From: Chrysoperla carnea
Lineage: Eukaryota > Arthropoda > Insecta > Neuroptera > Chrysopidae
Length of the DNA: 64,000 nucleotides
Direction: 5' to 3'
Assembly (NCBI RefSeq): GCF_905475395.1
Contig: NC_058337.1
Span: forward strand, 67,848,368 to 67,912,367
In this document: positions 35,125 through 47,100 of the stretch, one piece after another
Position numbering within the stretch: the first letter of the stretch is position 1
How the letters are laid out: every line of letters begins with the position of its first letter
The notes under the pieces: generated by a model
What the model was told of the DNA's origin: nothing
The model's database searches: none
The model's input: only the letters and a program-made list of their open reading frames with translations
Program-made: the position numbers and the translations under genes

Positions 35125-36780
35125 ATGGGTCCCAAAAAGAAGAAGGGAGGGGCAGGAAAAACTAAACTAGGCGAACCTGGATCATTTCCAACACCTGAAA
35201 CGAATAAAGCATTCCACGAACTTACAATAAAAGATTTAAATCAAAAATTAGCTCGTCTACGTCAATCGTATAATGAAATCGAAAATAAGCTAACCGACAC
35301 GCAAGAGGAATTGAAAAAGCTGGATGAAGATCGTGCTGAGATTATTGCGTTTTTAGAACGTACATTATCAGCCAAAACAACAGAAATTGCTAAGCTAACT
35401 GCTAAAATTATTCAAATGGAAGAGGAAAGAGATGCTGTTATTCAAATATACAAAGACAAAGTAATTCAAGTTGAACGAGAGTATAAAATTATGCGCCAAG
35501 ATCTAAGCTCTAAAATAAAACTACTTATGGGCAAATTGAATTCTCTTGAAGAATTTCGATCTCAACGCAATGATTTAATGGAAAAATATGAAATACAAGA
35601 GAAACATATTGAAGAACAAGAAGAACGTCATAAAAAACAGTTATACGAAGCTGAACGGAAATTTATCATAGGTAAAGATTTATTAAAAAAGGAAATGGAA
35701 AACCGATTATTACAACTTTCAACTGATTTTCAAAAAGCAACTGAAATGAGAATTGCCGCAACTACACATCGAGTTATGCGTGAAAATATTGCGTTAAATA
35801 ATGAATTTGATTTAATTTTTTCAACGTTACAACGTCTTGAAGATGAGAATGGAAAATTAAAATCCGAAGATAAAGTATTAAAATTATCTGTAAACTTGTT
35901 AGATGAGGAGAAAAGACAAATTTTTGAGAAAGCGAATACGCAAGATAATCTTATAATACGTCTATCACGTGAACATGATTCAATGGTTAAGAAATTAACT
36001 GTGGCAAAAGACATAGAAAAAAAATTGGAAGCTAAGCAAACAGAATTGTATGAATGCAATAAAACAATTGGTAGGCTAAAAGCTGAAAATTCAAAATTAG
36101 AACAGTTTGTACATCAAGTGAAATGTGATAAATATAATGTAGAAACTGAATACATGAATCAGAAAGTAGAAAATGAACGTATTATAGACATCGTTTATTG
36201 CGTAATACACACAATTCATAAGATAATGGAACATAAAATTATAAGTAATCCACGGAAAAAGTTCCGGCATCTATTACAAACATTGGATCGTATTGATGAA
36301 GAAGAACCAGCTCGTATACTTTCAATGGCAACTGTTAGTTCTAAGGTACAACCATATGCAGAGGATTTAAGCTATGTGCTATTACCAAAAGTGAAAAAAC
36401 ATACTTACGTAAGAAATGTTCTTGATAAAGACACAAGCGTTTCATCTAGTTTAACCAAAATGGCACCATTTGTTAAACACGAACACGTTGAACGAATAGA
36501 AGAAGAAAGTATTGAAGAAGAACCTGAAATTGATGAGGAAGAATATGAACAGTCGACGATATCATCTTCAGACGAACGTGATCTTATGACGAATGAAAGT
36601 ATAGATGAAGCTGTATTTAAATCAGTACAAGAAGGTGCAGCAGAAGAAGAGGAAGGATATCAAACAACTGAACCAGCAGACATCATAGACTATGAAGTGA
36701 GTGGTGAAATTAGAAGCGTATTTGATTTTCATTCAAAGAAATCGGTTTCAACCATTTTAGATAGAAAAGAAAGTGAATAG
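35125..36780 (+). CDS. CFAP157: CFAP157, cilia/flagella coiled-coil protein
   Basis: A single 551-residue frame. The Lys/Gly-rich start MGPKKKKGGAGKTK is followed by almost continuous coiled coil to ~residue 390, then an acidic Glu-rich tail. The conserved order ELTIKDLNQKLARLRQSYNE, EIIAFLERTL, LNSLEEFRSQRNDLMEKYE, GKDLLKKEM and HRVMRENIALNNEFD matches the CFAP157 (C9orf117) family as I recall it. In vertebrates these proteins act at basal bodies and in sperm flagellum assembly, so testis or ciliated-cell expression is expected. AATAAA at 36791-36796 lies 11 nt past the stop. The gene has no introns, unlike the vertebrate gene. A related coiled-coil ciliary family (BBOF1) is the main alternative. 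Confidence 0.82.
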   Translation: MGPKKKKGGAGKTKLGEPGSFPTPETNKAFHELTIKDLNQKLARLRQSYNEIENKLTDTQEELKKLDEDRAEIIAFLERTLSAKTTEIAKLTAKIIQMEEERDAVIQIYKDKVIQVEREYKIMRQDLSSKIKLLMGKLNSLEEFRSQRNDLMEKYEIQEKHIEEQEERHKKQLYEAERKFIIGKDLLKKEMENRLLQLSTDFQKATEMRIAATTHRVMRENIALNNEFDLIFSTLQRLEDENGKLKSEDKVLKLSVNLLDEEKRQIFEKANTQDNLIIRLSREHDSMVKKLTVAKDIEKKLEAKQTELYECNKTIGRLKAENSKLEQFVHQVKCDKYNVETEYMNQKVENERIIDIVYCVIHTIHKIMEHKIISNPRKKFRHLLQTLDRIDEEEPARILSMATVSSKVQPYAEDLSYVLLPKVKKHTYVRNVLDKDTSVSSSLTKMAPFVKHEHVERIEEESIEEEPEIDEEEYEQSTISSSDERDLMTNESIDEAVFKSVQEGAAEEEEGYQTTEPADIIDYEVSGEIRSVFDFHSKKSVSTILDRKESE

Positions 36781-39388
36781 TTTTATATAAAATAAATTTA
36801 CTGTTCCCTTCAATATATTTGATTTTATGATAAGGATAATTTTTTGGCAGGATATATAATTATATTTTTGGAATAAAGCCCAAAGCTTTTCATATTGAAA
36901 ATTAGATCAATACCTATATTTACGTCATATTTCTATTCGTACAATATATACGCCTGATAATATGTTTGCATATGGTATGTCGATATCCATCAAATTATTA
37001 ATTGTTTAATTGAGTCGATGTTCAACGACTTTTTTTAAATCAAAGATGATACCTCTGTATTCGTTTCATAAAATATTGTTAATAAAACAAACTTACACTT
37101 ACAGTCAATAATATTAAAAAGTACCTCGTAACTTGGGAAAATATGAGTTCTTGGCAACTAGAACAAAAGTGTCAATGGGCGCAAAACTCAAAAGCTCTTA
37201 ATTTTCGAGATTTTGAACGTGGAAGTTTTAAAGTCTTAAATGTTTCATATCTCTAAATGAAAGATTTTTAAGAAAAATACTTTCAAATAAAAGTTCCTTG
37301 ATTTAGACTGAATTATCTGAAAATAACCTTGACATTGACATTCAGTTTCTGTGGAAGCTGTTCATATTTCTAAAACATTCTTCAAACAAAAATGTTCGTA
37401 TTTTTAAAAGGAAAAACTTTTTAATATCTTATCTGTATGAGATGCCCACCTTTGGTAAGAACAACCGTTGTTTGAACGATTTTTCTGTATCTGATTTACC
37501 TCGTCTAGAAGAAAGACTTTGTAAAAGAGTGGCTAAAGATTATGGGACCTTTTCTTACACTTCGTGCATGTTGCGATAAGAGTAGATTCACAATGTAAAG
37601 TTCTTGAAACGCGTTGCGTTAAAAAAGCTGCCCTAAACGCCTTCTTCTGATTAATCAGCGTTAAAATCGCCACTAAAAAATATATTATTATTATTTAATA
37701 ACTAAAATGCATTTCAAAATATACCGAAATATAACAATGTAATTTTAAAAAACTAAAGCATTAATATTGTCATTAATATCGAGGGTCGAGTGGTACATAC
37801 AAATCTTTAAATTTACTTTTCACTCGAAGATACTTTTACAAATTTTTTTTTTCGAGCGCTGGTGTTCCCTAGCTGATGTAAGACCTCTTGGCAGTTGCCT
37901 GCATTGTCTAATGAAAAATCTGCCCCTGGCTAGTATTGATTAATTGGCAATAAATTACAGCTTAGCAATAAATATGTATAATTATTGATTATCAGAAATC
38001 TTATTATTTATTGTTTCAATTAACATTGAGGGATCGATTTATCTATAGACACCAAGACGCTAATGAGTCTAAGAGTCAGCGCTTGCGAAACAGCATACAT
38101 TAAAGTGATGAGGCGTATGTCAAAAAAGCGGAGGTTAAACCCCCATTATTATATTAAAGTTTAAATACTGAAGCTTTGTCTATTCCCAGTACTTTAGGTA
38201 AAAACTCTAGGTGTTTCAAATTTTAATCAACGATGCCTTTATAGGCAGGCAACAAAAATGGTAATTTAGTGCATTGAATTGGCAATTAGCTATTTTCCTT
38301 GCCTGAGAATCTGGCACAGATTATAATTTTTAATTCAAAAAAATTTATAATCTGTGATTCCTGGTATAATAGGGCGGCAAGAATTCAGCAAATGAAAAGA
38401 GCGCCAAAGACTAGCAACAGGTAAGTGCGTAAACTAAAAATAATTAGACTGGTTTATAATTATCAATATTGAACTCAATTTATCAGATGTGGCTTCCGGA
38501 AAAGATACTATTGATATTGTACTTCACAGTTGTTTATGAGCCAGATTATGTAAAATTTATTTCGAAACAATTTGAAATATTAAATCTCTAGAGGAAAAAT
38601 ATTTTTTGAATAATTATAAAAAAATTAACATCCTGAATATCATAAGTATAAATGCATTGCGTCGTTTGGTGTGCGTCATATAGTCATTATTGCGTCTCTT
38701 GCGTTCGTATATCTGCGTACACATTCGGATTATTTAAAATTCGCACAATTATAATTCAGTGTACGTTTAAGTCTCACATTGTAAATTAAAATTTATTATT
38801 TCGTAGAATTATATATAAATACATGACAAATATGATACGTTTAATTTTGTGAATTAATAATTAGCGATAAATAATATGATAACTTTATTTCATAAAATAA
38901 AATTATATTGAATTTATGACAAAGTAATCAATACTTGTCGGTACATTTTATATGCACACCCTGTACAAAAAAAAAAAAAAAAAGTTGTGGTTTTGTAATT
39001 ACTATTTAGATAAGATAAAATTTAACGTTAATTAAACATAAACTAAGTTTTAATTGATAACGCTTCACAAACTAGAAACTAGATAATAATGGTAAATTAG
39101 TTAAAGCTTCTTGCCAATACTTTGAATAAAATAAAAAAATATATACGATACAGGATGCGCGCTCATATTTAAAGAATTATGATTTTAGATATCGGATTAC
39201 AACTGAATTAAAAATGTCAAAGATTTTTAAATTAGCACATACATTTAATTGTTTTTACTTAACAGGTAATAAATAAATTTAATAAATAATTATATTTATC
39301 AAATAATTAGTAAATATATTAATTGATAATTATACAAAATTCATTATCAAAGTGTAAATATCTTTGTTTATTATGGGTATCGATTTAG
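36781..39388. other. 2.6-kb gap between CFAP157 and the Nudix gene
   Basis: AT-rich, without a recognisable gene. A 12-bp perfect hairpin, CACAGATTATAA / TTATAATCTGTG, lies at about 38320-38364. At 38392-38420 a short frame (MKRAPKTSN) ends in a consensus donor CAG|GTAAGT and could be the missing first exon of the downstream Nudix gene. Confidence 0.35.
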
Positions 39389-42300
39389 TTGTCAATTTTC
39401 TCATTTGACAATTGATTCAAATTTTTTTTGCTTTTACCAATTAATAAAATTTTTTGATTACGTTCTTACAGAAATTAAAACTCGAAAATGTCTACCATTT
39501 TTTGTTGGAGGGTTTCAAGTTGGATTACTTCAACAGCATGTAATTACACAATTATTACGCTATCCGCAGGTAATGTGCTTAATATCTATAGTAAGCTTGT
39601 AAAATTATACTTACTCTTTATTATTAAAAACTTGTAGGTTTTCCATATCCATGACAGTTATGTTGAATTGAATCCTGCATTTCGTGATTATAATGAACGT
39701 AGTGAACAAGTTGATCGAGTTCTACGAGAATTACGTGATGAGAAAGCGTTTATCACCTTAAAAGGGTGGAGGGAAGAGGTAATTAAATTTGTAAATGCTT
39801 TGGCATTTCACGATAATTAAATAATTAAAATTTTAAAAGTTTCTATATAGTGATTCCCGTGATTTAACTAGAGAATTTTGCCAAACACGAGAAAAAAAAA
39901 TGAATATTAAAATTTATTGATATATTCCGTTTAGTTTTAGTTTTATAGTGGGTCTGAATTTTATAGTTCTTAACTACGCCCTGAAAGAATGCCTCTTAAT
40001 ATGAGCCAAGTCAGTTCAAAAGTCATCCTTGTTATACCATGCATATATGAAATATACATAGTATATTAAGTTTAGTCCCAAGTTTGTAACGCTTAAAAAT
40101 AATGATGCTAGGAAAAAAATTTTGTCATGGCTGTTCATAAAATCACCTAATTAGTCCATTTCCGGTTGTCCGTCCATCCGTCCGTCCGTCTGTGGACACG
40201 ATAACTCAAAAACGAAAAAAGATATCGAACTGAAATTTTTACAGCGTACTCAGGACGTAAAAAGAGAGGTCAAGTTCGTAAATGAGCATCCTAGGTTAAT
40301 TGGGTCTTGAGTCCGTAGGACCCATCTTGTAAACCGTTAGAGATAGAACAAAAGTTTAAATGTAAAAAATGTTCCTTATAAAAAAATAAAAAACTTTTGT
40401 TTGAAACATTTTTTTGTAAACATCACTGTTTACCCACGAGGGCGTTAATTAGGTGCAAATTTTATAGTATGTATTAATATAGGAATATCAGTTGTGTGTG
40501 TGTTTATTTAAAAGTGAATATCTTTTGTTATTTACGTGACGTCAAAAAAACAAACGATTGCGCATCAACACTGTCTATACATTTTTGTATGTGTTATGTG
40601 ATAAAGAAATCAACACTGACTATGCATGGTATTTCAACAATTAACTCAGTCAATTGTTTCTTTTCACTTGTTTATTGATGTATTTCGTTTTGTTTTTATA
40701 CCATGTATATGAAATATACATGGTATATTAAGTTTAGTCCCAAGTTTGTAACGCTTAAAAATATTGATGCTACAAAAAAATTTTGGTTTAGGTGTTCATA
40801 GAATCACCTCATTAGTCCATTTCCGTATGTCTGTCTGTCTGTCGTCTGTCCGTCTGTCATCACGGTTACTCAAAAACGAAAAGAGATATCAAGCTGAAAT
40901 TTTTATAGTGTGCTTAAGACGTAAAAAGTGAGGTCGAGTTCGTAAATGAGCAACATATAAAAATATATATATAAAAATAGATAAATCAAATGTTTAAATG
41001 TAAAAAAAAGTTCCTTATAAAAAAATAAACCACTTTTGTTTGAAACATTTTCTTGTAAATATCACCCACGATGGCGCTAATTAGGTGAAAATTTTGTAGT
41101 ATTTATTAATATGGGAATATCAGTTATGTGTGTGTGGCTATTTAAGAGTGAAAATCTTTCTTTATTTACGTGACGCCAAAAAACAAACGATTGCGTCATC
41201 AAAACTGTCTATACATGGTATTTCAACAATTAACTCAGTCAATCGTTTGTTTTCACTTGTTTATATATTGAGGTCTGAATTTTGTAATTTTTTACAAGCT
41301 TCCGAAAGAATATACTTTACTGCACGAATTGCATTAATTCTATCAGAAATGACATTTTAAATAAGCCTAGCTAACTTAAGTCAGCCTATGCTAAACCCAA
41401 AAGTCATATTGGCAGTATACATTGTAGAAATTTAAATATTCCTGTGAACTAAGATTCTCTTGGAAAATATTCGAATACGAATTTTGATGTGCTTAACTTT
41501 TTTTTGATGCATTTCAGTGTTATGAAGTACGTACAAAATATGCATGTAAAAGTTTAATGAAAATGGAACGATCAGCTACATGTTTATTTGGAATAAAAAA
41601 ATACGGTGTTTATATTAATGGCTATGTTCGGCATCCAACTAAAGGACTTTGTATTTGGCTACAACAACGTTCATCCACAAAACAAACTTGGCCTGGTGAA
41701 TATTATGGTTTCTCTTTAAAAAATTTTGTAAAATATTAATCAAAATTATTTTAAAGATAAATGGGATAATCTTGTTGGAGGTGGATTGTCGGTTGGTTAT
41801 GGCATATTTGAAACAGCCCATAAAGAAGCCAACGAAGAGGCATCAATTCCACCAGAACTTTTGAAAAATTTAATCAATATTGGCACTATTTCGTAAGTGA
41901 ACATTTCAAATTAATATTTTTAAATTATGTTATGAGTTTTTTTATTTTTTAGTTTTTTTTATAAATGCGAGCGCGGTTTGTTTCCAAATACTGAGTTCGT
42001 ATTTGATCTAGAACTTCCATTAGATTTTATACCATCAAATCAAGATGGTGAAGTGCAAAATTTTCAGTTACTTACTGCTGATGAATGTTTAGAAAAAGTT
42101 TTAACACCAGAATTTAAGTTAACCAGTGTTCCAGTTGTTTTCGATTTTTTTATTAGACATGGAATTATTAATGCTGAAACAGGTAACTATTGCAATTAAT
42201 TGTAAATTTCATAGTGTTTTAACGTTATTTATTTTTAACTAAGCAAGCCAAGATCTCGCAAAAATCTTAAAAAAAGTAGATTTTAATTTAATATTTTGGA

Positions 42301-44166
42301 ATAATATATCTATTTTATGTTTTCTTGGCGAAAAGATTCAAAGGCCCAACGCGTTGCAAAGCGCTATTTTGACCCAATAGTTTTTGGTTGATCGAAAATT
42401 GAGACTGTGCTTGATGAAATGACTGACGTTAATTTTTGTAGATAGAGGTTAATGAATTTTTTATGGTGAGTCCGGTTCATAACTCTTCTATCTATGGCTT
42501 CATTGATGGAAATGAATACATTAGCAAATGTTGTAGCGTGTCTACGGACTGAACCTTTTCTGTTAGTAGCTTCGAACTGCTTGTGATAAATCGTTAGTAT
42601 ATTTTTATTGGCTGCAGAAATAGCGATAGACCTCTTGTAAATTATATCATAACCCCATTAAAGAAAACAGGGACGTAGAAACCGCCATATCTGTGATATT
42701 TGGTGTCCACATTACTGGAAAATCAATAATTACTTGTAAATGATTCAAATTCTACTAGAAAAGGCAAGGAAATGTCAGAGAATTGCGTGAAAAAAGAGAA
42801 AAATTAGGGTTCTAAAAGTATTTTTATAATTTTATTTTACAATTCGAATTGTTTAAAAAAATGTTGCATGTAATCGAATATCTTGAATCACATTTAGTAT
42901 TAACATTTTTCATGCTCGTTATTTGTAAAAAAATCACTTTCTTTTAAAACAATTTAAAAGTACAATTTGGTCAGGGAAATCATTTTGGGAAAATAGTGAC
43001 CACCATGTGTTAGCAATGATATGAGGACCCCACACCCGACAGAAAATGAGGTAACCCTAGCTTTAAATTAAATTAAATAAAAAAGATTATTCATAAGTAA
43101 AAGTCCATCCCTAATAAGAGATATTTTGGAATTTTGTTTTAAATCGACCTTTAATTGTTAAAATTTTTAATTTTATGTTTTTATAGGAATATATTTGCTA
43201 ACTTATTTTATATTCGATATTATTAATAATTAAGACGCTGAACTTTCGCAAAACTTTGACAAAAAGAGCCCCAGGTATAAATTTTGAAATGAGGCCTACT
43301 AAGGGGTAGCTACGCCACTTACAAAAGAACCACTAACCTCTATCTAAAGATACTTCCGTCATCCTACACAGTTATGTTTCAGCGGTCGCTTTGACTTTGA
43401 GGAATGAAACAACGAAGCGGGCGCTATATTCGATAATTCCTTTCATTAAGGACCATTTCATTAGAGCAGGGCAAAATTTATGCATTTAATGCTGAATTTC
43501 TTCATTTTACCCCGGGGTATTTAGTTATATCTAAAAAATACAAATGATACGGTCACGTCAGAGTTAAAATGCTACATCAGCAATAGCATTTTAACTTCTC
43601 TAGTGACTGTAATTATGTATCGTTTGTATTTTTTCAGACGAAAATAAAGTGGAACGGGTTTAACACTCAAATAGAAATTCACAATTTCTTTAATAGATGA
43701 GCCTTTATTATTCTCTCTTATTATAATCATTTATCGTGCATTCAAGAAAAAAGCAAACGGTTGTTCATATTTTTTTCAATAGTTGGTTTAATTGACATGT
43801 TTCCCGCCTTCCACATTGAAAATGCACCAATTTCAAAGTTTTCGTAAATGTAAACCTTGTAGGTTACACTTAAATGAAGCCACTCACAAAGTTTCGTAAT
43901 AGTAAGAAAAAAAAGAAAAATTCGTAATAGTGTTAATCACGAAACTATACCCCTTCTGTGTACTGTAGACTATTATTCTCTCAAAAATTAAACTTGTATT
44001 TCTAACAGTAATCGATTTGTTTATGTTTTTAGAACCAAATTATGTTGAATTAATAGAAATGCTTCATGTACCTTTGCAAACAATGTATAATAATGTGTTA
44101 CCGAATTGTACGGTAAATAATAGCACATTGTGTGAGATGAAACCAGAAAACAATATTGTACATTAA
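39389..44166 (+). CDS. Nudix hydrolase with DUF4743-type N-terminal domain (5' end unresolved)
   Basis: Exons: to 39569, then 39638-39778, 41518-41695, 41757-41892, 41953-42182 and 44033-44166, all in phase. The N-terminal part (CLPFFVGGFQVGLLQQHV ... FRDYNERSEQVDRVLREL) is the domain found upstream of Nudix in yeast YJR142W, fission-yeast Tnr3 and plant NUDT20/24. The Nudix part follows: GLCIWLQQRSSTKQTW, VGGGLSVGYGIFETAHKE, EANEEASIP. That family hydrolyses damaged thiamine diphosphate analogues, a damage-control role. The box has Lys for Arg and Ala for Gly, and its first Glu is displaced, as in this family. No ATG opens the first exon. Either an exon at 38392-38420 joins at 39389 (phases fit), or the stronger acceptor at 39470-39471 is used from an unseen exon. 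The fourth intron is 61 bp; the second carries two GTCY-repeat copies. Confidence 0.87.
40032..40674 (+). repeat. GTCY-repeat family, copy C (longest)
   Basis: Runs from TTATACCATGCATATATGAA through GTCCGTCCATCCGTCCGTCC, ACTCAAAAACGAAAAAAGAT, GTCCGTAGGACCCATCTTG and CACTGTTTACCCACGAGGGC to TTTCAACAATTAACTCAGTC and CACTTGTTTA. Contains a short internal duplication of the ATCAACACTG segment near the 3' end. In intron 2 of the Nudix gene, ~20 bp upstream of copy D. Confidence 0.88.
40694..41264 (+). repeat. GTCY-repeat family, copy D, with perfect 5' palindrome and 3' stem
   Basis: The 5' end ATACCATGTATAT-GAA-ATATACATGGTAT is a perfect 13-bp hairpin with a 3-nt loop (40698-40726), extendable by one pair. 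The tract of GTCT/GTCC repeats lies at about 40838-40858. Near the 3' end AAAACAAACGATTG pairs with CAATCGTTTGTTTT across ~55 nt. Ends CACTTGTTTA. No ORF. Confidence 0.88.
43531..43636. repeat. Foldback element, ~45-bp arms
   Basis: AAAAAATACAAATGATAC, GTCAC and GTTAAAATGCTA on the left pair with TAGCATTTTAAC, GTGAC and GTATCGTTTGTATTTTTT on the right. The loop is ~9 nt. In the last intron of the Nudix gene. Confidence 0.75.
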
Positions 44167-47100
44167 AAATCAATCACTACAACAAACCCAGCACAGTATA
44201 GTTTGAAGATTACACTGTGATAACATAAAAACAGATAATTTATTTTTTAACCATTTATTTTGTATTATTTAAAAACATTATTTTATTTAATATATTATTT
44301 AAATAATTTCGTTTTATCCTCGATAACTAAAAAAAAATTTGATTACTAAGTCATTATTAATTTATTTAAAAAAAAGTAAATTTTACAGATAAATCAATTT
44401 CAATATGCGTGCCTAAATTAGATTTTCAGATTGAATATAATAATTAGATAAATTTAAAAATAGCTGCTTATATTACTGATTAATATATATAATGAAAAAA
44501 ATGATAGGGCCTATTTTATCTGGAGTCATTCAAAAATTTTTAGTATAAAATTTTAGTCTTCAAATATTTTTTTCCCAATAATTCAGATGTGATAAAATAA
44601 AAGAAGAATCCTATGTATAGAAGAAACATCATGATACAGAAATGCAGGGTTGCCAAATCAGTTATAGCAGTATATTTATTTATTGCAATGATGGATCCAC
44701 AAAAAAATTGCATAAAAGGCATATTTTTATAAAAAGAATGGAGTATAAACTATTTTTAGTCAAATATTTTAATTATAGGTAAAAATTATAAAATTTCATT
44801 AAAAAAATTACCCCCAAAGCCATAACGCAAACAAAATCGATTTGCTTACACAATTTGAAGTATTTCAATGCCAAATAAAAAACTTAAGTCTGACCAAGTT
44901 GACCCAGACCAAATTAATCTGACCAACCGGGGTTAAATGCAAAATTTGAATATTCATAAAGTGTACTATTAATTTGCTTTTGGGAGGGAGGTGAATCATA
45001 CAAACATGGGATAATATCATTTCGACGGTAATCATTTTTTTCTTTTCTCTTACAGCACTTATGCTTAAAATTAACTCAAAAAATACCGAGCAAAGTGTAT
45101 CGGTCATCCAGGTACTATATGTATAATTATATCAGCTCAAAATGAACTTGCAATAGAATTTTAATTTTTATTTTATCAATTTTATACATGCTAGTCTTCA
45201 TCAATTGTACCTCTTTTTCTATTAATTTTATTACTCGCCCACTCTTACAACGAAATTACAAACAATTTCTGCTAAGATAAGTGTCCAATATTAATTCAAC
45301 AAGAAGTAACTGGTAAAAAAGAGAAAAAAATTCTTAGAATCATACAAAAAAATTTAAATAAATGTTTTATCAATTTACAAGAAAAGTCATTACCCAATTT
45401 CACCAAAATGTAATTGGTAAATAATGAAAAACTCCAAGCAACCCTGTATAATGTATATTCACAAATTAGGATGTAAAAATTTCGTCGATTTACTCGCATA
45501 ATATTATTACCCGTCGATTTAGCGGTAATTGCTAAATTTGAGATAAAAATATCCTTGAAAAATTGATAGAAATCTGGTTTTTAATAAAAAAAAGTTAAAA
45601 ATTCATTTTGTATCTTTTTGAACTTTTTTTGTAAATCGACGATTTAGCTTATTAAAACCAATAAATCAAAACTTAACTCCATAGCAGTGTGATTTTTCTT
45701 TTTGAAAACATTTTAAAATAAGAACAAAATTTATAATGGCAAACAACAGTACTTATTTTTTAGTTCAAATTAACATTTGTAAGTAAATGGAATATTATTC
45801 AAAATGTATTTATTAAAAAAATTACATTACAATTTTATATTATTGATTTGATTAACAAAACGTAATTGCAATAAACAGTAATAAACAAATATTAACCTAA
45901 ACAAGTATACAATAATTGTTAAATTTTTTATAAAATGTTGTCTAAAATAGAAATTTTGGTATACATTTATAGAGAATCGTTTTTGCACAGAAACATTATT
46001 GTAAAGTAAATAATTCTTATAAACAGTTTCAACACATTCCAGTAAATAATTTTTTTTTAATATTTTTTCTAACATTGAGGAAGGGGCAGCAAAAGTTTAG
46101 TGATAGTAAAACAAAGAAACTCAATTAAAATTTTATTCAATTAATCTCAATTAATCAATTAAGACCAGCAGCTATTACCAGAAATGTTTTTGTCAATTGA
46201 ATAGAAATGTCCTGCTTTAGACTTATTTGAAAGGTACTGATTAATTAGAATCATTTGCATCCATATTTAGTAATACTACTAATAGCTACTAATAGATTTA
46301 AATTTCGCAAGAAAGTAGATATAGAATTTCCATCATCAATCTGATGAAGGCTCGATAAAAGAGTCAAAACATTGCTAAATTAAAGAGTATTTTTCGATAA
46401 ACATCCACAATGTTTATCCATTTGGGTAAACATGTCTTTTTTCGTGCGACAAGTACTGATTAATAATTGGGTTTTATTAGATCGCAATCTTAGGGCCAAA
46501 TCGTTATTTTCGTAATTCAACGATGTATTTTCCACTATATATTAAACAAAAACTTTTAACAACACAAAATATCAAAAAAATTGCATGAAATTTGCAATAT
46601 ACTCAAGGTTTCAAAAAACAAATAAAATAATTTTTTTCCTATTGTACACCATTTTTCAACCGTTTTTATAATTTCAAAATTTCGTTGTTAATGACTTTTG
46701 TTTAACAGCAGAGAAAAACTTGTCGAAATTTGAAAAATACGTTTTGGTCCCAAGGTTGCGATTTATTATACCCCAATCACAATGAGTATCTTTCTAATAA
46801 TAAAAATCCTAAAGAGCCTTTGTGATTCGATCGACACGAAATTTCTATTTGTAGCTGTCGATCTATTTCGGAAAAATCTAATAAACTAAGAATTGAGTTA
46901 AGAAATAAAATTAGGTCAAGAAACAACGAAAAATTAATGCAATCATATTATGTTAGATTGTAACATTAGCCATGTTGTTTATTTCGCTCCTCACTCAACT
47001 AATTTATTAACGTAGTATCTTAATCAATACTTACTTGTATCTCATTTTTCATACTCACTTCTACTCATTTTTCATACTCACTTTTATGAATTAATTATTT

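Noticed and set aside
35730-36059. 109-residue minus-strand frame opposite CFAP157
   Set aside because: Shadow of the coiled-coil coding sequence.
41130-41360. 76-residue frame MCGYLRVKIFLYLRD...
   Set aside because: Falls within GTCY-repeat copy D; a similar frame occurs in copy C (40496-40678) because of repeat homology, with no sign of coding constraint.
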